A DNA stretch of 64,000 bases from contig NZ_CAMLDD010000018.1 of assembly GCF_946478785.1 (NCBI RefSeq), positions 1 to 64,000 on the forward strand. Reading direction: 5' to 3'. Below, piece by piece: positions 10,101-20,300 of the stretch; position 1 is the stretch's first letter, and each line of letters opens with the position of its first letter. This stretch comes from an uncultured Flavobacterium sp. Its GTDB lineage: Bacteria; Bacteroidota; Bacteroidia; Flavobacteriales; Flavobacteriaceae. The notes below the pieces were generated by a model. That model saw only the letters and a program-made list of their open reading frames with translations. It did not search any database and had not been told where the DNA came from. The translations under genes and the position numbers were made by a program.

Positions 10101-11238
10101 TTTTATCAAACTTATTTAAAGGAATATTATACTTTTTATTCAGCAGTTCAAAACTTTGATCAGAATTGAAATTATCTAAATAAAATACTGCTGGTTCCAA
10201 AGACTTTAGTTCATCATTATAAGCATATGTTCTGCAGGAAATAATTATTTTAAAGCTTATATCCTTAATTGTTATTAAATTCTCTATCGCCTTGTTTAAT
10301 TGGCTTTTAAATTCAAATTCATCCAATGCATCAAGCAGCAGAACAATTTTTTTATTCAAATTCCAATCCTCCGGTAAAAGATCATCTAAGGTTTCAAATT
10401 TTTTAATATTTGATAAACTTACAAATATCGGAGTTATCTTCAGTTTTAAAATGTTTTTTTCAAAATACTTTGATATGTTGATAAGTTCGGTGGTTTTTCC
10501 GCTTCCAGGCTCACCTAATAATAAAACAAGGTTACTTATTTTAATCACATCCAACAGATTTTTATCCTGAAAAGAAAATGAAAATTTATTCGTTTTTAAT
10601 TTTCTGCTTATATAATATTTAGGTTTAGAAATTGATGCCTGTTCTAAATATTCCCTTCTTTTTTTTGACAGCTTGAAATTTGGAATTTCTCCTTTGGAAA
10701 ATAACAGCTTTTGAAAGTATTCTAAAATGCTATCTTTAGAAACAGTGTCAAGTTCGGTAAATATTTCATCATAGACTTTACAAAATATTTGTTCATTTAA
10801 AGATAAAATGTCCCTTATATTATTGTTAGGAGTTAAAATAATTGTTTTGAACTGACTGGTTCGATTAAAGTAATCTTCTAATTGTTTTGGATTTGAGTCT
10901 TGTGTACATTTATTTAGATCAATTTTTGGGGATAAAAAAATAAATATTGAATTTTTCTTTTCATAGTCTGATCTGTCAAATTGTAATAACTTTGTATGTA
11001 ACTGTGATTGTTCCAGTATAGACTTCTCATAATTTTTGCACTCAATATACACACCTCTCTTAAAAAAATCATCATTTAAAATAGCAACTTCAAAACCTAC
11101 GTCGAAACCATATTGATAACCGGATTTCTGTACCCAATTATTATTTACCTGTATTTTTAATTGTTTAAATAAAAACAAAAAAAAATCCAGTGTGATTTTT
11201 TCAAAACTGCTACCTAATTCCTGACTTGTCATGCCCAC
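7111..11238 (-). CDS. PD-(D/E)XK nuclease - NACHT ATPase - helical repeat protein (probable anti-phage NLR)
   Basis: This single protein has 1375 residues. The N-terminal 150 residues look like an Mrr-like PD-(D/E)XK nuclease: SSFEKITLDFF at 11-20, D46 in GFDVGFE, and E66-x-K68 in YIECKNY. Residues about 230-430 form a NACHT/STAND NTPase with Walker A GEPGSGKTT (242-250), Walker B LLLDALDE (300-307) and a sensor arginine, R336, in IISCRTYAY. The remaining roughly 850 residues are leucine-rich helices that look like HEAT/TPR-type sensor repeats. Bacterial NACHT and Avs proteins with this effector-NTPase-sensor plan recognise phage proteins and trigger abortive cleavage of nucleic acid. All key residues are present and the frame is intact. 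No partner gene lies beside it. The defence role is inferred from architecture. Confidence 0.85.
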   Translation of the reverse strand: MGMTSQELGSSFEKITLDFFLFLFKQLKIQVNNNWVQKSGYQYGFDVGFEVAILNDDFFKRGVYIECKNYEKSILEQSQLHTKLLQFDRSDYEKKNSIFIFLSPKIDLNKCTQDSNPKQLEDYFNRTSQFKTIILTPNNNIRDILSLNEQIFCKVYDEIFTELDTVSKDSILEYFQKLLFSKGEIPNFKLSKKRREYLEQASISKPKYYISRKLKTNKFSFSFQDKNLLDVIKISNLVLLLGEPGSGKTTELINISKYFEKNILKLKITPIFVSLSNIKKFETLDDLLPEDWNLNKKIVLLLDALDEFEFKSQLNKAIENLITIKDISFKIIISCRTYAYNDELKSLEPAVFYLDNFNSDQSFELLNKKYNIPLNKFDKINSSNFKDILQDPFMLNRFGKYYENHKKLPISPSSIYDDIKEELAHEDLEAYKILSLVLELTKQTSVDKKELKDLFGIKYKKLTKLSLVEKSFDKTSFKFIHKNYQEYFAAAAISELNFEQILNFISIQGIDKTHPTLFNTITFLINILEDDKYNLLIQWLTINNPELLIKADKSRTVNFRVKVFQNYFKSECIEKTFWISSGTFSVKEIAEFGDCEDNFDYLVTFINDNNNHFRVIISALELLSYFTIPENKKDSLKVLFFNFLSSPKNSEMVKSHVLDCIADHKLCDEDAQYLKDIFELFKDETNKQLNRSLLSLIEYNKEIDNFFWFIKDEFLRDKGYIERTVKDEVIRGTSWILEELILRLEKSSHFITLAKYYFDDEKDDYSSNDFIEKLINRCLYFEDREKYFLTELLSSFIEKKAFYLREDALKTLILKLKPSSQLEAFDYLISNSSFDKVGYFLASISDENTIELIINKFTDGSMEVTNLDYYRNVIANYGKRNVAEHFNNSILEKGFKFNEPLLSEKEHKELVTKLKNLPQQNFDLLFHKTELLSRLKSFFEEYGPSISSEMIRKIEKDWYLKNGHGNKINIIISFIRRIIHQQNTNVKLKDIEYILKDDFILINEIKSQINSSNDTYNNLVISSEQQKKLNQWCQKVSNEIRFDRVIRYVTSDRYGILEDYGKLKTILFFIIKFNFDLPKEFLLNCIEFVDVNNSNEGGNKLQWLRLKINNDLLFNHRIIENINTKNLVFLPLNIHIQYALDNNLNTAFSKIREYFLLPSYNYNIEKKLEQYINLTEDVQLLKNLCLEVTNHKCWSSLKILMDLKIERDFCTQKAVEYLDTEIEDEKNYYSSTALSILFELNSVSAIKYVSEFLSKDKLPSLSQISYSNYNIVEDFSILKTLFDKIYTGDSEGLGLSGLGNFMPAYVSNLSKNKENYDLTQVELNKIKIQYQKQNLDNELFHINHLIDKSKISYIHSQSKALTFSEALQKVEEIVK

Positions 11239-11536
11239 TATTTTTCTCTCAAATATATTAATAAAAACTCTTTAATGATCTTTTCATTGTAAGTAGTTAT
11301 TGATCAGATAAATAAAAATAATTATGATGATTTAATCTCAATTAAAGATTAGTTTTTAAATCTTGAAGTATAACAGTTTGAATTTCATAATGCGGAGATA
11401 ACATAATTGATGTAATATTTCTGTAATTAATTATCATTCAATTATTGATTTACTATTTATGATAACCTTTATTTTACAGGGTTAAAATAATTAGAATGAT
11501 ACTTTTTTCCCTCTTTTATTCTGTTTTTATCTTCTA

Positions 11537-11602
11537 TGTAACGTAGTGTAAAGTATCTGTAACATGCAGAAAGACTTTGTTTTATTTTAACAAATACTTT
11601 TA
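11537..11602 (+). promoter_or_regulatory. Xylan-regulon promoter module, copy 1 (direct-repeat operator plus -7 element)
   Basis: TGTAACGTAGTGTAAA (11537-11552) is identical to the sequence at 29701-29716. At the same offsets in both copies follow TGTAAC (+21), ACTTTG (+37) and TACTTTTAC (+58, a TAnnTTTG-like -7 element). TGTAA occurs three times in phase (offsets 0, 10 and 21), as expected for an AraC-type domain binding direct repeats. It lies upstream of the SusC/SusD operon. Binding by the hybrid two-component regulator at 25098-29207 is inferred. Confidence 0.7.
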
Positions 11603-11781
11603 CATAAATGTGAAAATAAAGTTAAATTTTTTATTATCTAAAACAATAATGGCATTAAATACCATTCCGTATGGTGCATTATTATGCCTCCCGATATTAT
11701 CTACATCTGATATAATCAAAATGTTTAGATATAAAAGAATGTTAACTATCTAACTAACCAAATTAAACCAAAGAAATTGAA

Positions 11782-12081
11782 ATGACTAAAATTCCATTTT
11801 TCAGAAAAAACTTTTTGCAGACTGGTTCTATTAAAGTTGCTGCCAAGTATCGGAGAAGCAGAATACTAAACTTCCTGGATAGAGTAATAAGGCCGATTAT
11901 CTGCATGTTAAAAAAAACAAACTCTTCAAATTGGGCAACAATGTACACTGTAAGTATTACAGAACCCTCATTTTCTGTAATTCATCAGTTAAAATTAGCA
12001 GTTGATAATACAGAAGTAAACTTAATAAGGTCTGGATTTTATCTGATAAATCCGCCATTAATTTTATGTGTAAAGGTTTAA
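11782..12081 (+). CDS. Small hypothetical reading frame in the SusC operon leader
   Basis: This 99-codon frame lies about 180 bp downstream of the predicted -7 element and 86 bp before the first SusC gene. The start is preceded by a purine-rich AAAGAAATTGAA, like other starts here. The product is basic, has no signal peptide and matches no family I know; its beginning (MTKIPFFRKNFLQTG) resembles the N-terminus of some SusC-like proteins. It could be a real small gene, a decayed leftover of a TonB receptor start, or chance coding in a long leader. Confidence 0.25.
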   Translation: MTKIPFFRKNFLQTGSIKVAAKYRRSRILNFLDRVIRPIICMLKKTNSSNWATMYTVSITEPSFSVIHQLKLAVDNTEVNLIRSGFYLINPPLILCVKV

Positions 12082-12167
12082 AAATCAATTCAATTAATCT
12101 AATGTCTAAAATATTAACGGTCTGTAAAAGAGTAATAAGTAGAGATAAGGTTTAAATATTTAATAAT

Positions 12168-15100
12168 ATGAGAATAAAATTATGTAAAATTTTAAATGGG
12201 ACAAAATATTTGCCTTTAGGGGTTTTGTTTCAGTGTTTGTTTACGGGGCAAATAACAGCTGCTGAAAAGATAAATATATCATTGAATTCGAATGTTACTG
12301 TTCAGGTTAATCAGGAAATTATTATTACAGGAAGAGTGTCTTCGGCGGATGATAAGCTGTCGATACCAGGCGTAAATATTTCGGTAAAAGAATATCCAAA
12401 AATAGTTGTTACTACTGATATGGATGGGTTTTATACTATTGCGGTTCCTTCTTCGAATGCGACACTTGTTTTTAGCAGTGTTGGGTTTATAACTGTAGAA
12501 AGGTCTGTTAGTACTGGTTCAGAGATTAATGTGACAATGAAGCAGGATTTAATTAATCTGGGTGAAGTTGTTATTGTTGGATACGGCAAACAGAAAAAAG
12601 CAAGTTTAGTTGCCGCAATAACCCAGGTTTCGGGAAAAACTCTGGAACGTGCAGGTGGTGTTCAAAGTATTGGAGCAGCATTAACAGGTAATGTTCCCGG
12701 ATTAGTAACTTCTGCCAGTTCGGGTATGCCAGGGGAAGAAGATCCTCAACTTTTTATTCGTGGTGCCAGTACCTGGAACAATGCACAGCCCCTCATTTTA
12801 GTTGATGGTGTAGAAAGACCAATGAATAGTGTTGAGATTACTTCCGTAGAATCTGTTACAGTATTAAAAGATGCATCTGCAACAGCAGTGTACGGAGTTA
12901 AGGGAGGAAATGGTGTAATCCTTATTACTACTAAGCGTGGTCAATCAGGTAAAGCATTAATTAGAGCTACTTTTAACACCACCATGAAAGTGCCTTCTAA
13001 ACTACCGGAAAAATTGGATTCTTATGACGGATTAATAGTTAAAAACAGAGCAATTGAAAATGAACTGGCACTAAGCCCATCGAGTTGGAATGATTATATT
13101 CCGCAGGGCATTATTGACAAGTATAGATATCCTGCAAATGTTGCCGAATCTGAACGCTATCCCAATGTAGACTGGCAGGATGTTTTATTCAATGACTATG
13201 CAATGTCTTATAATGCCAGTTTAAATGTAAGTGGAGGAACTAAATCTGTAAGGTATTTTGCAAGTGCTGACTTTTTAAGTGAAGGGGATTTATTTAAGAA
13301 ATACAATAATAACAGAGGATATGATCCTGGTTATGGTTATAACCGTTTAAATGTTAGAAGTAATCTGGATTTTCAAGTTACCTCCAGTACTGTTTTTAAA
13401 GTAGGACTAGCTGGTTCCCGCGGACAGAAAAAAAGTCCGTGGGGAGCTTCGGGAGGAGAATATACAATGTGGGATGCAGCTTATTCTACGGCACCTGATG
13501 TTTTTCTTCCTTACTATTCTGATGGCTCATGGGGATATTTTGCACCAAATGAAGGTAAAGCATCCAATTCTGTAAGAAACCTTGCTATCAGTGGTATTCA
13601 GTTTGTAACATCTACAAAATTAAATACTGACTTTACAATCGAACAAAATTTTGATAAATGGGTAAAGGGGCTTAATTTCAAAGGCTTAGTTGCATTAGAC
13701 AATTCTTTTATTGAAGCAGATAGAGGGATTAGTGATTTATATAACGATGTACAGGAAAAGTATATCGATCCGCTTACAGGAGTGGTTCTTTATAAAAAAG
13801 CGTATGACAATAATAATAGATTTGATTTTCAGGAGGGTGTAAAGTGGACTGCAACCGGAGGTGCTGTGAGAGACAGGGATACCTATCGTAAGCTTTTTTA
13901 TCAGTTACAATTAAATTACCAAACCAAAATTGCAGATAATCATAATATTGCTGCTATGGGACTTTTTAGCAGGGATAAAGATGCACTCGGAAGTGAAATA
14001 CCCCATTATAGAGAAGACTGGGTATTCCGAGCGACCTATAATTACGCAGATAAATATTTTATAGAATATAACGGAGCCTATAACGGTTCTGAAAAATTTG
14101 GCCCGGAAAACCGCTTTGAATTTTTCTCTTCGGGAGGAGCAAGCTGGATTGTTTCTAAGGAAAATTTTATGAAAAGAACAGCCTCTTTTCTTGACTTGCT
14201 AAAATTCCGTGCATCTTATGGTCAGGTTGGTGATGATGGAGGTTATCAGAGAGATATTAAGCAAAGATTTATCTATCAGTCTCAATGGGGATATGGAGGC
14301 AATACACCTTTAGGAACCACTGGAGACAATGCTGAGGCAAGTCCTTATACATGGTATAACGAGTTATCTGTTGCTAATCCTCAAATACATTGGGAAATAG
14401 CGAAGAAAATTAATGCAGGGGTTGATTTTGGCTTATTTAAAGGATTTGTTTCCGGTACTTTTGATTGGTACAGCGAAAATCGTACTGATGTTTTATTACC
14501 GGGTAATCAAAGAGCAATTCCTCCCTATTTTGGAGCTACAGCACCAATTGCTAATTTAGGACGAGTTGAAAATAGGGGGTATGAATTAGAGTTAAAGTTC
14601 AACTACACCTTTGGAAATGGTCTTAATGTATGGTGGACGACTAATTTTACGCATTCAAAAAATAAAATCTTAGATGCAGATGATCCGGAATTGTTTCCGG
14701 CCTATCAAAAAAAGGAAGGATATTCAGTTAATCAGGCTCATTCTTATGTAAGTCAGGGCTACTACAATACCTGGGATGAATTATATGCAAGTACAATTCA
14801 TAGTACAAATGATGCTACAAAATTGCCGGGGAATTATAATATCCTGGATTATAATGCAGATGGTGTTATTGACGCTAAGGATAATGTTCCTTATGGATAT
14901 ACCGGAACGCCACAAAATACGTATAACAATACTGTTGGTGTTAACTGGAAAGGGTTTAGCGCCTTCGTACAGTTTTATGGCGTAAACAATGTTACCAGAC
15001 AAGTAGTTCTTACTAGTTTAGGTTCTCAGAATCATGTTGTTTATGATCAGGGATCTTACTGGTCGCAAAATGATACCAATGCAGATTTGCCAATGCCACG

Positions 15101-15389
15101 CTGGCTTGCCACCGCAAGTGATTTTAATAATGGCAGCAGATACATGTATGACGGTTCGTACCTTCGTTTAAAAAATGCTGAAATAGCTTATACTTTCGAT
15201 GGCAAAACAAGTTGGATGAAATCGGCCGGACTTCAAAGCGTACGATTCTATTTAAATGGAAATAACTTGTTTTTGTGGTCTAAAATGCCTGACGACAGAG
15301 AAGCAAATTACGCAGGAACTGGATGGGCATCACAAGGAGCTTATCCAACTGTGAAAAGATTCAATTTTGGGGCTAACATTATATTCTAA
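12168..15389 (+). CDS. SusC-like TonB-dependent outer-membrane transporter (XusA-type)
   Basis: This 1073-residue outer-membrane protein imports xylo-oligosaccharides with its SusD partner. After the N-terminal signal region comes a carboxypeptidase-D-like domain (about 45-125: ITGRVSSADDKLSIPGVNISV). Next are a TonB plug (about 135-260, with LFIRGASTW, PLILVDGVER and VLKDASATAVYGVKGGNGVILITTKRG) and a long beta-barrel ending in aromatic-rich RFNFGANIIF. Size and order are normal for SusC. It is followed after 10 bp by SusD. The order SusC-SusD-SusC-SusD-lipoprotein-GH10 matches the xusABCDE-xyn10 core of Prevotella and Bacteroides xylan loci, which is the basis for the substrate. Confidence 0.93.
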   Translation: MRIKLCKILNGTKYLPLGVLFQCLFTGQITAAEKINISLNSNVTVQVNQEIIITGRVSSADDKLSIPGVNISVKEYPKIVVTTDMDGFYTIAVPSSNATLVFSSVGFITVERSVSTGSEINVTMKQDLINLGEVVIVGYGKQKKASLVAAITQVSGKTLERAGGVQSIGAALTGNVPGLVTSASSGMPGEEDPQLFIRGASTWNNAQPLILVDGVERPMNSVEITSVESVTVLKDASATAVYGVKGGNGVILITTKRGQSGKALIRATFNTTMKVPSKLPEKLDSYDGLIVKNRAIENELALSPSSWNDYIPQGIIDKYRYPANVAESERYPNVDWQDVLFNDYAMSYNASLNVSGGTKSVRYFASADFLSEGDLFKKYNNNRGYDPGYGYNRLNVRSNLDFQVTSSTVFKVGLAGSRGQKKSPWGASGGEYTMWDAAYSTAPDVFLPYYSDGSWGYFAPNEGKASNSVRNLAISGIQFVTSTKLNTDFTIEQNFDKWVKGLNFKGLVALDNSFIEADRGISDLYNDVQEKYIDPLTGVVLYKKAYDNNNRFDFQEGVKWTATGGAVRDRDTYRKLFYQLQLNYQTKIADNHNIAAMGLFSRDKDALGSEIPHYREDWVFRATYNYADKYFIEYNGAYNGSEKFGPENRFEFFSSGGASWIVSKENFMKRTASFLDLLKFRASYGQVGDDGGYQRDIKQRFIYQSQWGYGGNTPLGTTGDNAEASPYTWYNELSVANPQIHWEIAKKINAGVDFGLFKGFVSGTFDWYSENRTDVLLPGNQRAIPPYFGATAPIANLGRVENRGYELELKFNYTFGNGLNVWWTTNFTHSKNKILDADDPELFPAYQKKEGYSVNQAHSYVSQGYYNTWDELYASTIHSTNDATKLPGNYNILDYNADGVIDAKDNVPYGYTGTPQNTYNNTVGVNWKGFSAFVQFYGVNNVTRQVVLTSLGSQNHVVYDQGSYWSQNDTNADLPMPRWLATASDFNNGSRYMYDGSYLRLKNAEIAYTFDGKTSWMKSAGLQSVRFYLNGNNLFLWSKMPDDREANYAGTGWASQGAYPTVKRFNFGANIIF

Positions 15390-15399
15390 AATTTTTATT

Positions 15400-17289
15400 A
15401 TGAACAAGTATATAAAAACAATATTAAAGTACAGCTGTGTTTTAGGCTTACTTATCGTTTCAGGATCGTGTGAAGATTATCTTGAAAAATCACCGGATTC
15501 TGTAATATCTCCTGAGGAAGCTTTTAAAAATTTTGAAAATTTTCAGGGATTTACAGAGGAGTTGTATCAATGCATTCCAGATTTTACAAACGGTTACTGG
15601 ACAAACTCATGGAATTGGGGAGAAGATGAAATTCAGTCTACTGCCCGTGATTTTCATTTTGGAGTAAAAATCGATAAGGGTGATTTTTGGGGATGGCAAG
15701 CTGGATTTGACGGATGGCAGGCTGGCTGGATGAACAGAAATAATGTCAGCACTAATAATGACCGTATGCAGAAAGATTTATGGACATTGGGCTGGAGGGG
15801 TATTCGTAAAGCAAATATTGGTCTTGCAAACATTGATAAAATGACTGAATATACTCAGGAAGAAAAGGACATGATTAAAGGTCAGCTGTTGTTTTTCAGA
15901 GGATGGTTTCATTTTGAGTTTATGCAATATTTTGGCGGACTTCCTTATATCGATGCAGTACTTCCAAGTGATGAACCACTAAGATTACCAAGACTAACTT
16001 ATCAGGAGTGTGCTGATAAGGCGGCTGCAGATTTTAGAGCTGCAGCTAACTTACTTCCTGTTAACTGGGACAACACAGTTATTGGTAAACGTACTCTTGG
16101 AAAAAATGAGTTACGTATAAATAAAATAATGGCATTGGGCTATTTGGGTAAAAATTATTTATGGGCAGGAAGTCCGTTAATGAATAAAGTATCTACTGGA
16201 AATGCGACTTATAATGCTGAGTATTGTAAAAAGGCCGCAGCAGCTTTTGCAGAATTACTGCTTATTACAGAAAGTGGCGCATCCCAGTACAAATTAATGC
16301 CATTTGCAAAATATAGTGATAATTTTTACACTACAGGGAGCAACTGGAGAATACCCGGAGGTACCGAAGCTATTTTTAGAGGGCCGTACTGGGGAGCAAA
16401 CGGATCAAATTGGGGTACTTCTAAACAATATCAGCCGGCTCCTCAAATATGTGACGGAGATGTAAAATTTTTACCTACCGCTAACTATGTTGATTATTAC
16501 GGAATGGCAAACGGCAAACCTATCAAAGACATTACAAAACCAGACCCGGATTCAGGTTATGATCCCAACTATCCATGGAAAGGTCGTGATCCTCGTTTTT
16601 ACAATGATATCGTATTTGATGGTGCAAAATGTGTTACTGGTTCTATGCCTGCAGAAGACGAGGCAAATCGCTATGCAAACCTTCATACCGGCGGAAGTTA
16701 CAGAAATATAAGTACCGGAAGCAGAACTGGTTATTTACTATATAAATTCATTCCCAGAACTGCAAATAAATTTGATGATGGATTTGGATACGGCAACAAC
16801 TTAAATATTCACTTACCATGGATGCGTTTGTCTGATATTTATGTAATGTATGCAGAAGCAGCGGCGCAGGGTTACGGTTCTGCAACAGGAAAAGACCCAA
16901 AATATGCAGGAACAGCAGTCGATGCTATAAATGTAATTCGTGACAGGGCAGGTGTGGGACATGTAGCAGCTGAGTACTTAGGTTCACTAGATGCTTTTAT
17001 GAATGAAGTAAGACGTGAGCGTGCAGTAGAGTTAAGTTTTGAGGGGCATCGTTTTAATGATTTACGCCGTTGGCTGCTATTAATAACAAGTCCCTATACA
17101 GTAAAAAAATCTATAGAATTTGACCGTGCACCTTCATTTGATCCCACAAAACCAAGAGAAAACAGAGTCATTAATATTCGTGAGGAAGTAATTTTAGTGA
17201 GAAACTTTAGTGAGAAACATTATTGGTTACCATTAAAGAATGCAGATGCAAGTATCTATTTGGAATTCTCACAAAATCCTGGATGGTAA
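15400..17289 (+). CDS. SusD-like surface glycan-binding lipoprotein (XusB-type)
   Basis: This 629-residue RagB/SusD lipoprotein caps the neighbouring SusC barrel and binds xylan fragments at the cell surface. The signal peptide ends in a lipobox at C24 (IVSGSCEDYLEKSP). Typical SusD features follow: DLWTLGWRGIRKANIGLANIDKM, the TPR-like helices with GQLLFFRGWFHFEFMQYFGGLPYID, and the late RERAVELSFEGHRFNDLRRW. I chose the ATG at 15400, because the upstream in-frame extension would overlap the SusC stop codon and spoil the signal peptide. Confidence 0.93.
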   Translation: MNKYIKTILKYSCVLGLLIVSGSCEDYLEKSPDSVISPEEAFKNFENFQGFTEELYQCIPDFTNGYWTNSWNWGEDEIQSTARDFHFGVKIDKGDFWGWQAGFDGWQAGWMNRNNVSTNNDRMQKDLWTLGWRGIRKANIGLANIDKMTEYTQEEKDMIKGQLLFFRGWFHFEFMQYFGGLPYIDAVLPSDEPLRLPRLTYQECADKAAADFRAAANLLPVNWDNTVIGKRTLGKNELRINKIMALGYLGKNYLWAGSPLMNKVSTGNATYNAEYCKKAAAAFAELLLITESGASQYKLMPFAKYSDNFYTTGSNWRIPGGTEAIFRGPYWGANGSNWGTSKQYQPAPQICDGDVKFLPTANYVDYYGMANGKPIKDITKPDPDSGYDPNYPWKGRDPRFYNDIVFDGAKCVTGSMPAEDEANRYANLHTGGSYRNISTGSRTGYLLYKFIPRTANKFDDGFGYGNNLNIHLPWMRLSDIYVMYAEAAAQGYGSATGKDPKYAGTAVDAINVIRDRAGVGHVAAEYLGSLDAFMNEVRRERAVELSFEGHRFNDLRRWLLLITSPYTVKKSIEFDRAPSFDPTKPRENRVINIREEVILVRNFSEKHYWLPLKNADASIYLEFSQNPGW

Positions 17290-17332
17290 TTAAAAAGATT
17301 ATTTTAAAAATAAAAAATAAAATTATAGAATA

Positions 17333-20300
17333 ATGAGATATATACAACTTAAAATAGTGTTATGTTTTGTACTATTTGCTTTCATACCTGCCAAGATTTT
17401 TGCCCAAATCGATCAGAAAATAAATCTTTCAGGAATTGTTACGGGAGTAGATGGTGAAGCTCTTGAAAACGCAACCCTTATTAGTAAAGAAGATAATATT
17501 ACAGTAACGACTGATATGACAGGAAGTTATTCAATGAGTGTAACTGCAAATACAGATATAGAAGTAAGTGCAGCTGGATATGCAACAATTATCATAAAAG
17601 CTACACCAGCGGCAAGTGATATTAATTTAAAAATAGAGGAATCAAATTTAGTTCAGATTGCTTTCAAAAAAGAACAAAGCAAGGATTTGATGGGAGGCGT
17701 TTCTTATATAAATCTCCCGGAAATAATAGAAAAGAACTATACGACTTACAGTTTAGATGGCAGTAATACTTCCCTTATTGGTGGATTTAACGGAACGCTT
17801 TGGGGAATGGGTGGATCATTAATATTAGTAGATGGAGCTCCTCGTGATGCATCTACAGTTTTATCTACAGAAATTGATCAAATCACTTTTCTAAAAGGAG
17901 TTTCGGCAGTTGCACTTTACGGAAGCCGTGCTGCAAAGGGTGTAATCTATATTACAACGAAGAAGGGTAAAGTACAAAAACAACAAATCGCTACAAGATT
18001 TGACAATGGAGTAATTATACCTAAAAGCATGCCTGAATATTTGGGCTCTGCTGAGTATATGTATTATTATAATCAGGCCCGTATTAATGACGGTTTAGAT
18101 CCGACCTATTCAGACGAAACAATCTATAATTATGCTTCGGGTAAAAATCCGTATAGATATGCAGATGTAAATTATTATGCACCTGAATATGTTAAAAAGT
18201 TTTATTTTAATTATGATGCCAATGTTGAGATTACAGGAGGAAATAAAACAGCACGTTATTATTCTGTGGTAAATTTTAGCTCTCAACAGGATCCATTACA
18301 AGATTTTGGAGAAGCAGCAAATAATAATAACAATAGATTTAATGTAAGAGGAAACGTTGATGTTACTATTAGCAATCGGGTTTCTGCAACAATTGGGGCA
18401 AACGCCATATATAATAACTCCAGGGGAGTAAATACAGACTATTGGAATGGAGCAGCTACTTTACGTCCACATTTATTTAGTCCATTAGTACCTATCAGTA
18501 TGATTGAAGATGGAGATGATGCTTCGCTTTCGGTGGTACAAAACAGTAATTATGTAGTAGATAATAAATATTTGTTAGGAGGTACGCAGCTAAATCCGAC
18601 CAACCCTTTTGCCTCTATTTATGCAGGTGGTTATAATACTTTTACAAGTCGTCAGTTTCAGTTTAATACAGGTATAAATATTGAGTTAGGAGATGTAATT
18701 AAAGGGTTGACTTTTAGAACAGATTTTGCAGTTGATTATGCGACTTCTTACAATCAATCATACAACAACAGTTACGCTACTTATGAAGCTGCGTGGAATA
18801 CTTATGCCGGATATGACCAGATTTCATCCTTAACTAAATATGGTAAAGATGCTAAAGATGGTATAGAGAATATTAATAATAGTGCTTTTAATCAAACGAT
18901 TACTTTTTCAGGACAGTTTAATTATTTAAGAAAGATAAATGAAAACCACAATTTGTCAGGAATGCTGATTGCTTCAGGATTTCAACAAGGACAATCCGGT
19001 GTTTATCATAAAACAAGCAATGCTAATATAGGTTTAAATTTGTCTTATAACCTTGACCAAAAATACTATGCAGAATTTAATGGCGCTTATGTGCATTCTG
19101 CAAAATTTGCAGAGGGCAACCGCGGGGCTTTTTCTCCTACTGCGTCTTTAGGATGGAAATTATCTGAGGAAGATTTCATGAAAGGATTGACGGCTATTAA
19201 TGACTTAAAGTTAACAGTTTCAGGAGGTGTAGTAAACACAGATTTAGATGTTTCTAATTATTACATGTACGAGAGTATATACAATCAAACCGACGGAGCA
19301 TGGTTCAGCTGGAGAGATGGAGCTCTTAACAGAAGCACGGATGTTAGAAGAGGAGAAAATTTAGATTTAGGTTTTGCTAAAAGAACCGAGGTAAATTTCG
19401 GATTAGAAGGTGCCTTCTTTAAAAATTTCATGACTCTTAAAAGTAGCTTTTTCATGAATAAAGTTACTGGAAATGCTATCCAGCCTTCAAGTTTGTATCC
19501 AAATTATTTTGTTACCGGCTGGCCTAATACTTCATTCTTACCATTCATTAATTATAATGATGATAAACGTACTGGTTTTGATTTTGATTTGAGATTCAAT
19601 AAAAAAGTCGGAAATGTAGATTTAGCACTTGGCTTTACAGGTACTTATGTAAATACAGAAGCCACTAAGAGAGCTGAATTATTTGAAGACAGTTATCAAA
19701 ACAGAAAAGGCAAACCTTTGGATGCCCTTTGGGGTCTTAAAAGTGATGGTTTCTTTACGGATGCAGCTGATATTACGAACTCACCATCTCAAACTTTTGG
19801 ACAGGTTAAACCTGGAGACATAAAATATATCGATCAAAATGGTGATGGCATAATAGACAATAAAGATGAAGTTTATTTAGGTAAAGCAGGGTGGAATGGA
19901 GCTCCATTTACATTTGGAATTAATTTTACTTCTAAATGGAATAATTTTACATTTTTCACCATGTTTACTGGACAGACTGGTGCCTATGCAATGAAAAATA
20001 ATTCTTATTTCTGGATGGATGGAGAAGATAAATACTCTGTCAACGTTCGTAACAGCTGGACAGAAGAAACCAAAGAAACAGCTACTTATCCAAGGTTAAC
20101 TTCTTTAAATAGCGATAACAATTTCCGTTCGTCAGATTTCTGGATCTATAGCACTAACAGGGTAAATTTATCTAAAGTGCAGCTTACCTACGATTTTCCA
20201 AAGAGAGCCCTGCAAAATACTTTTTTCAGTGAGCTTAGTGTTTATGCACTTGGAAGCAGCCTGTTAACTATATCGAAGAACAGAGATGTGATGGAATTAA

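Noticed and set aside
11763..11948. 61-codon minus-strand frame in the SusC leader
   Set aside because: It is antisense to the equally doubtful 99-codon frame and has no recognisable feature.
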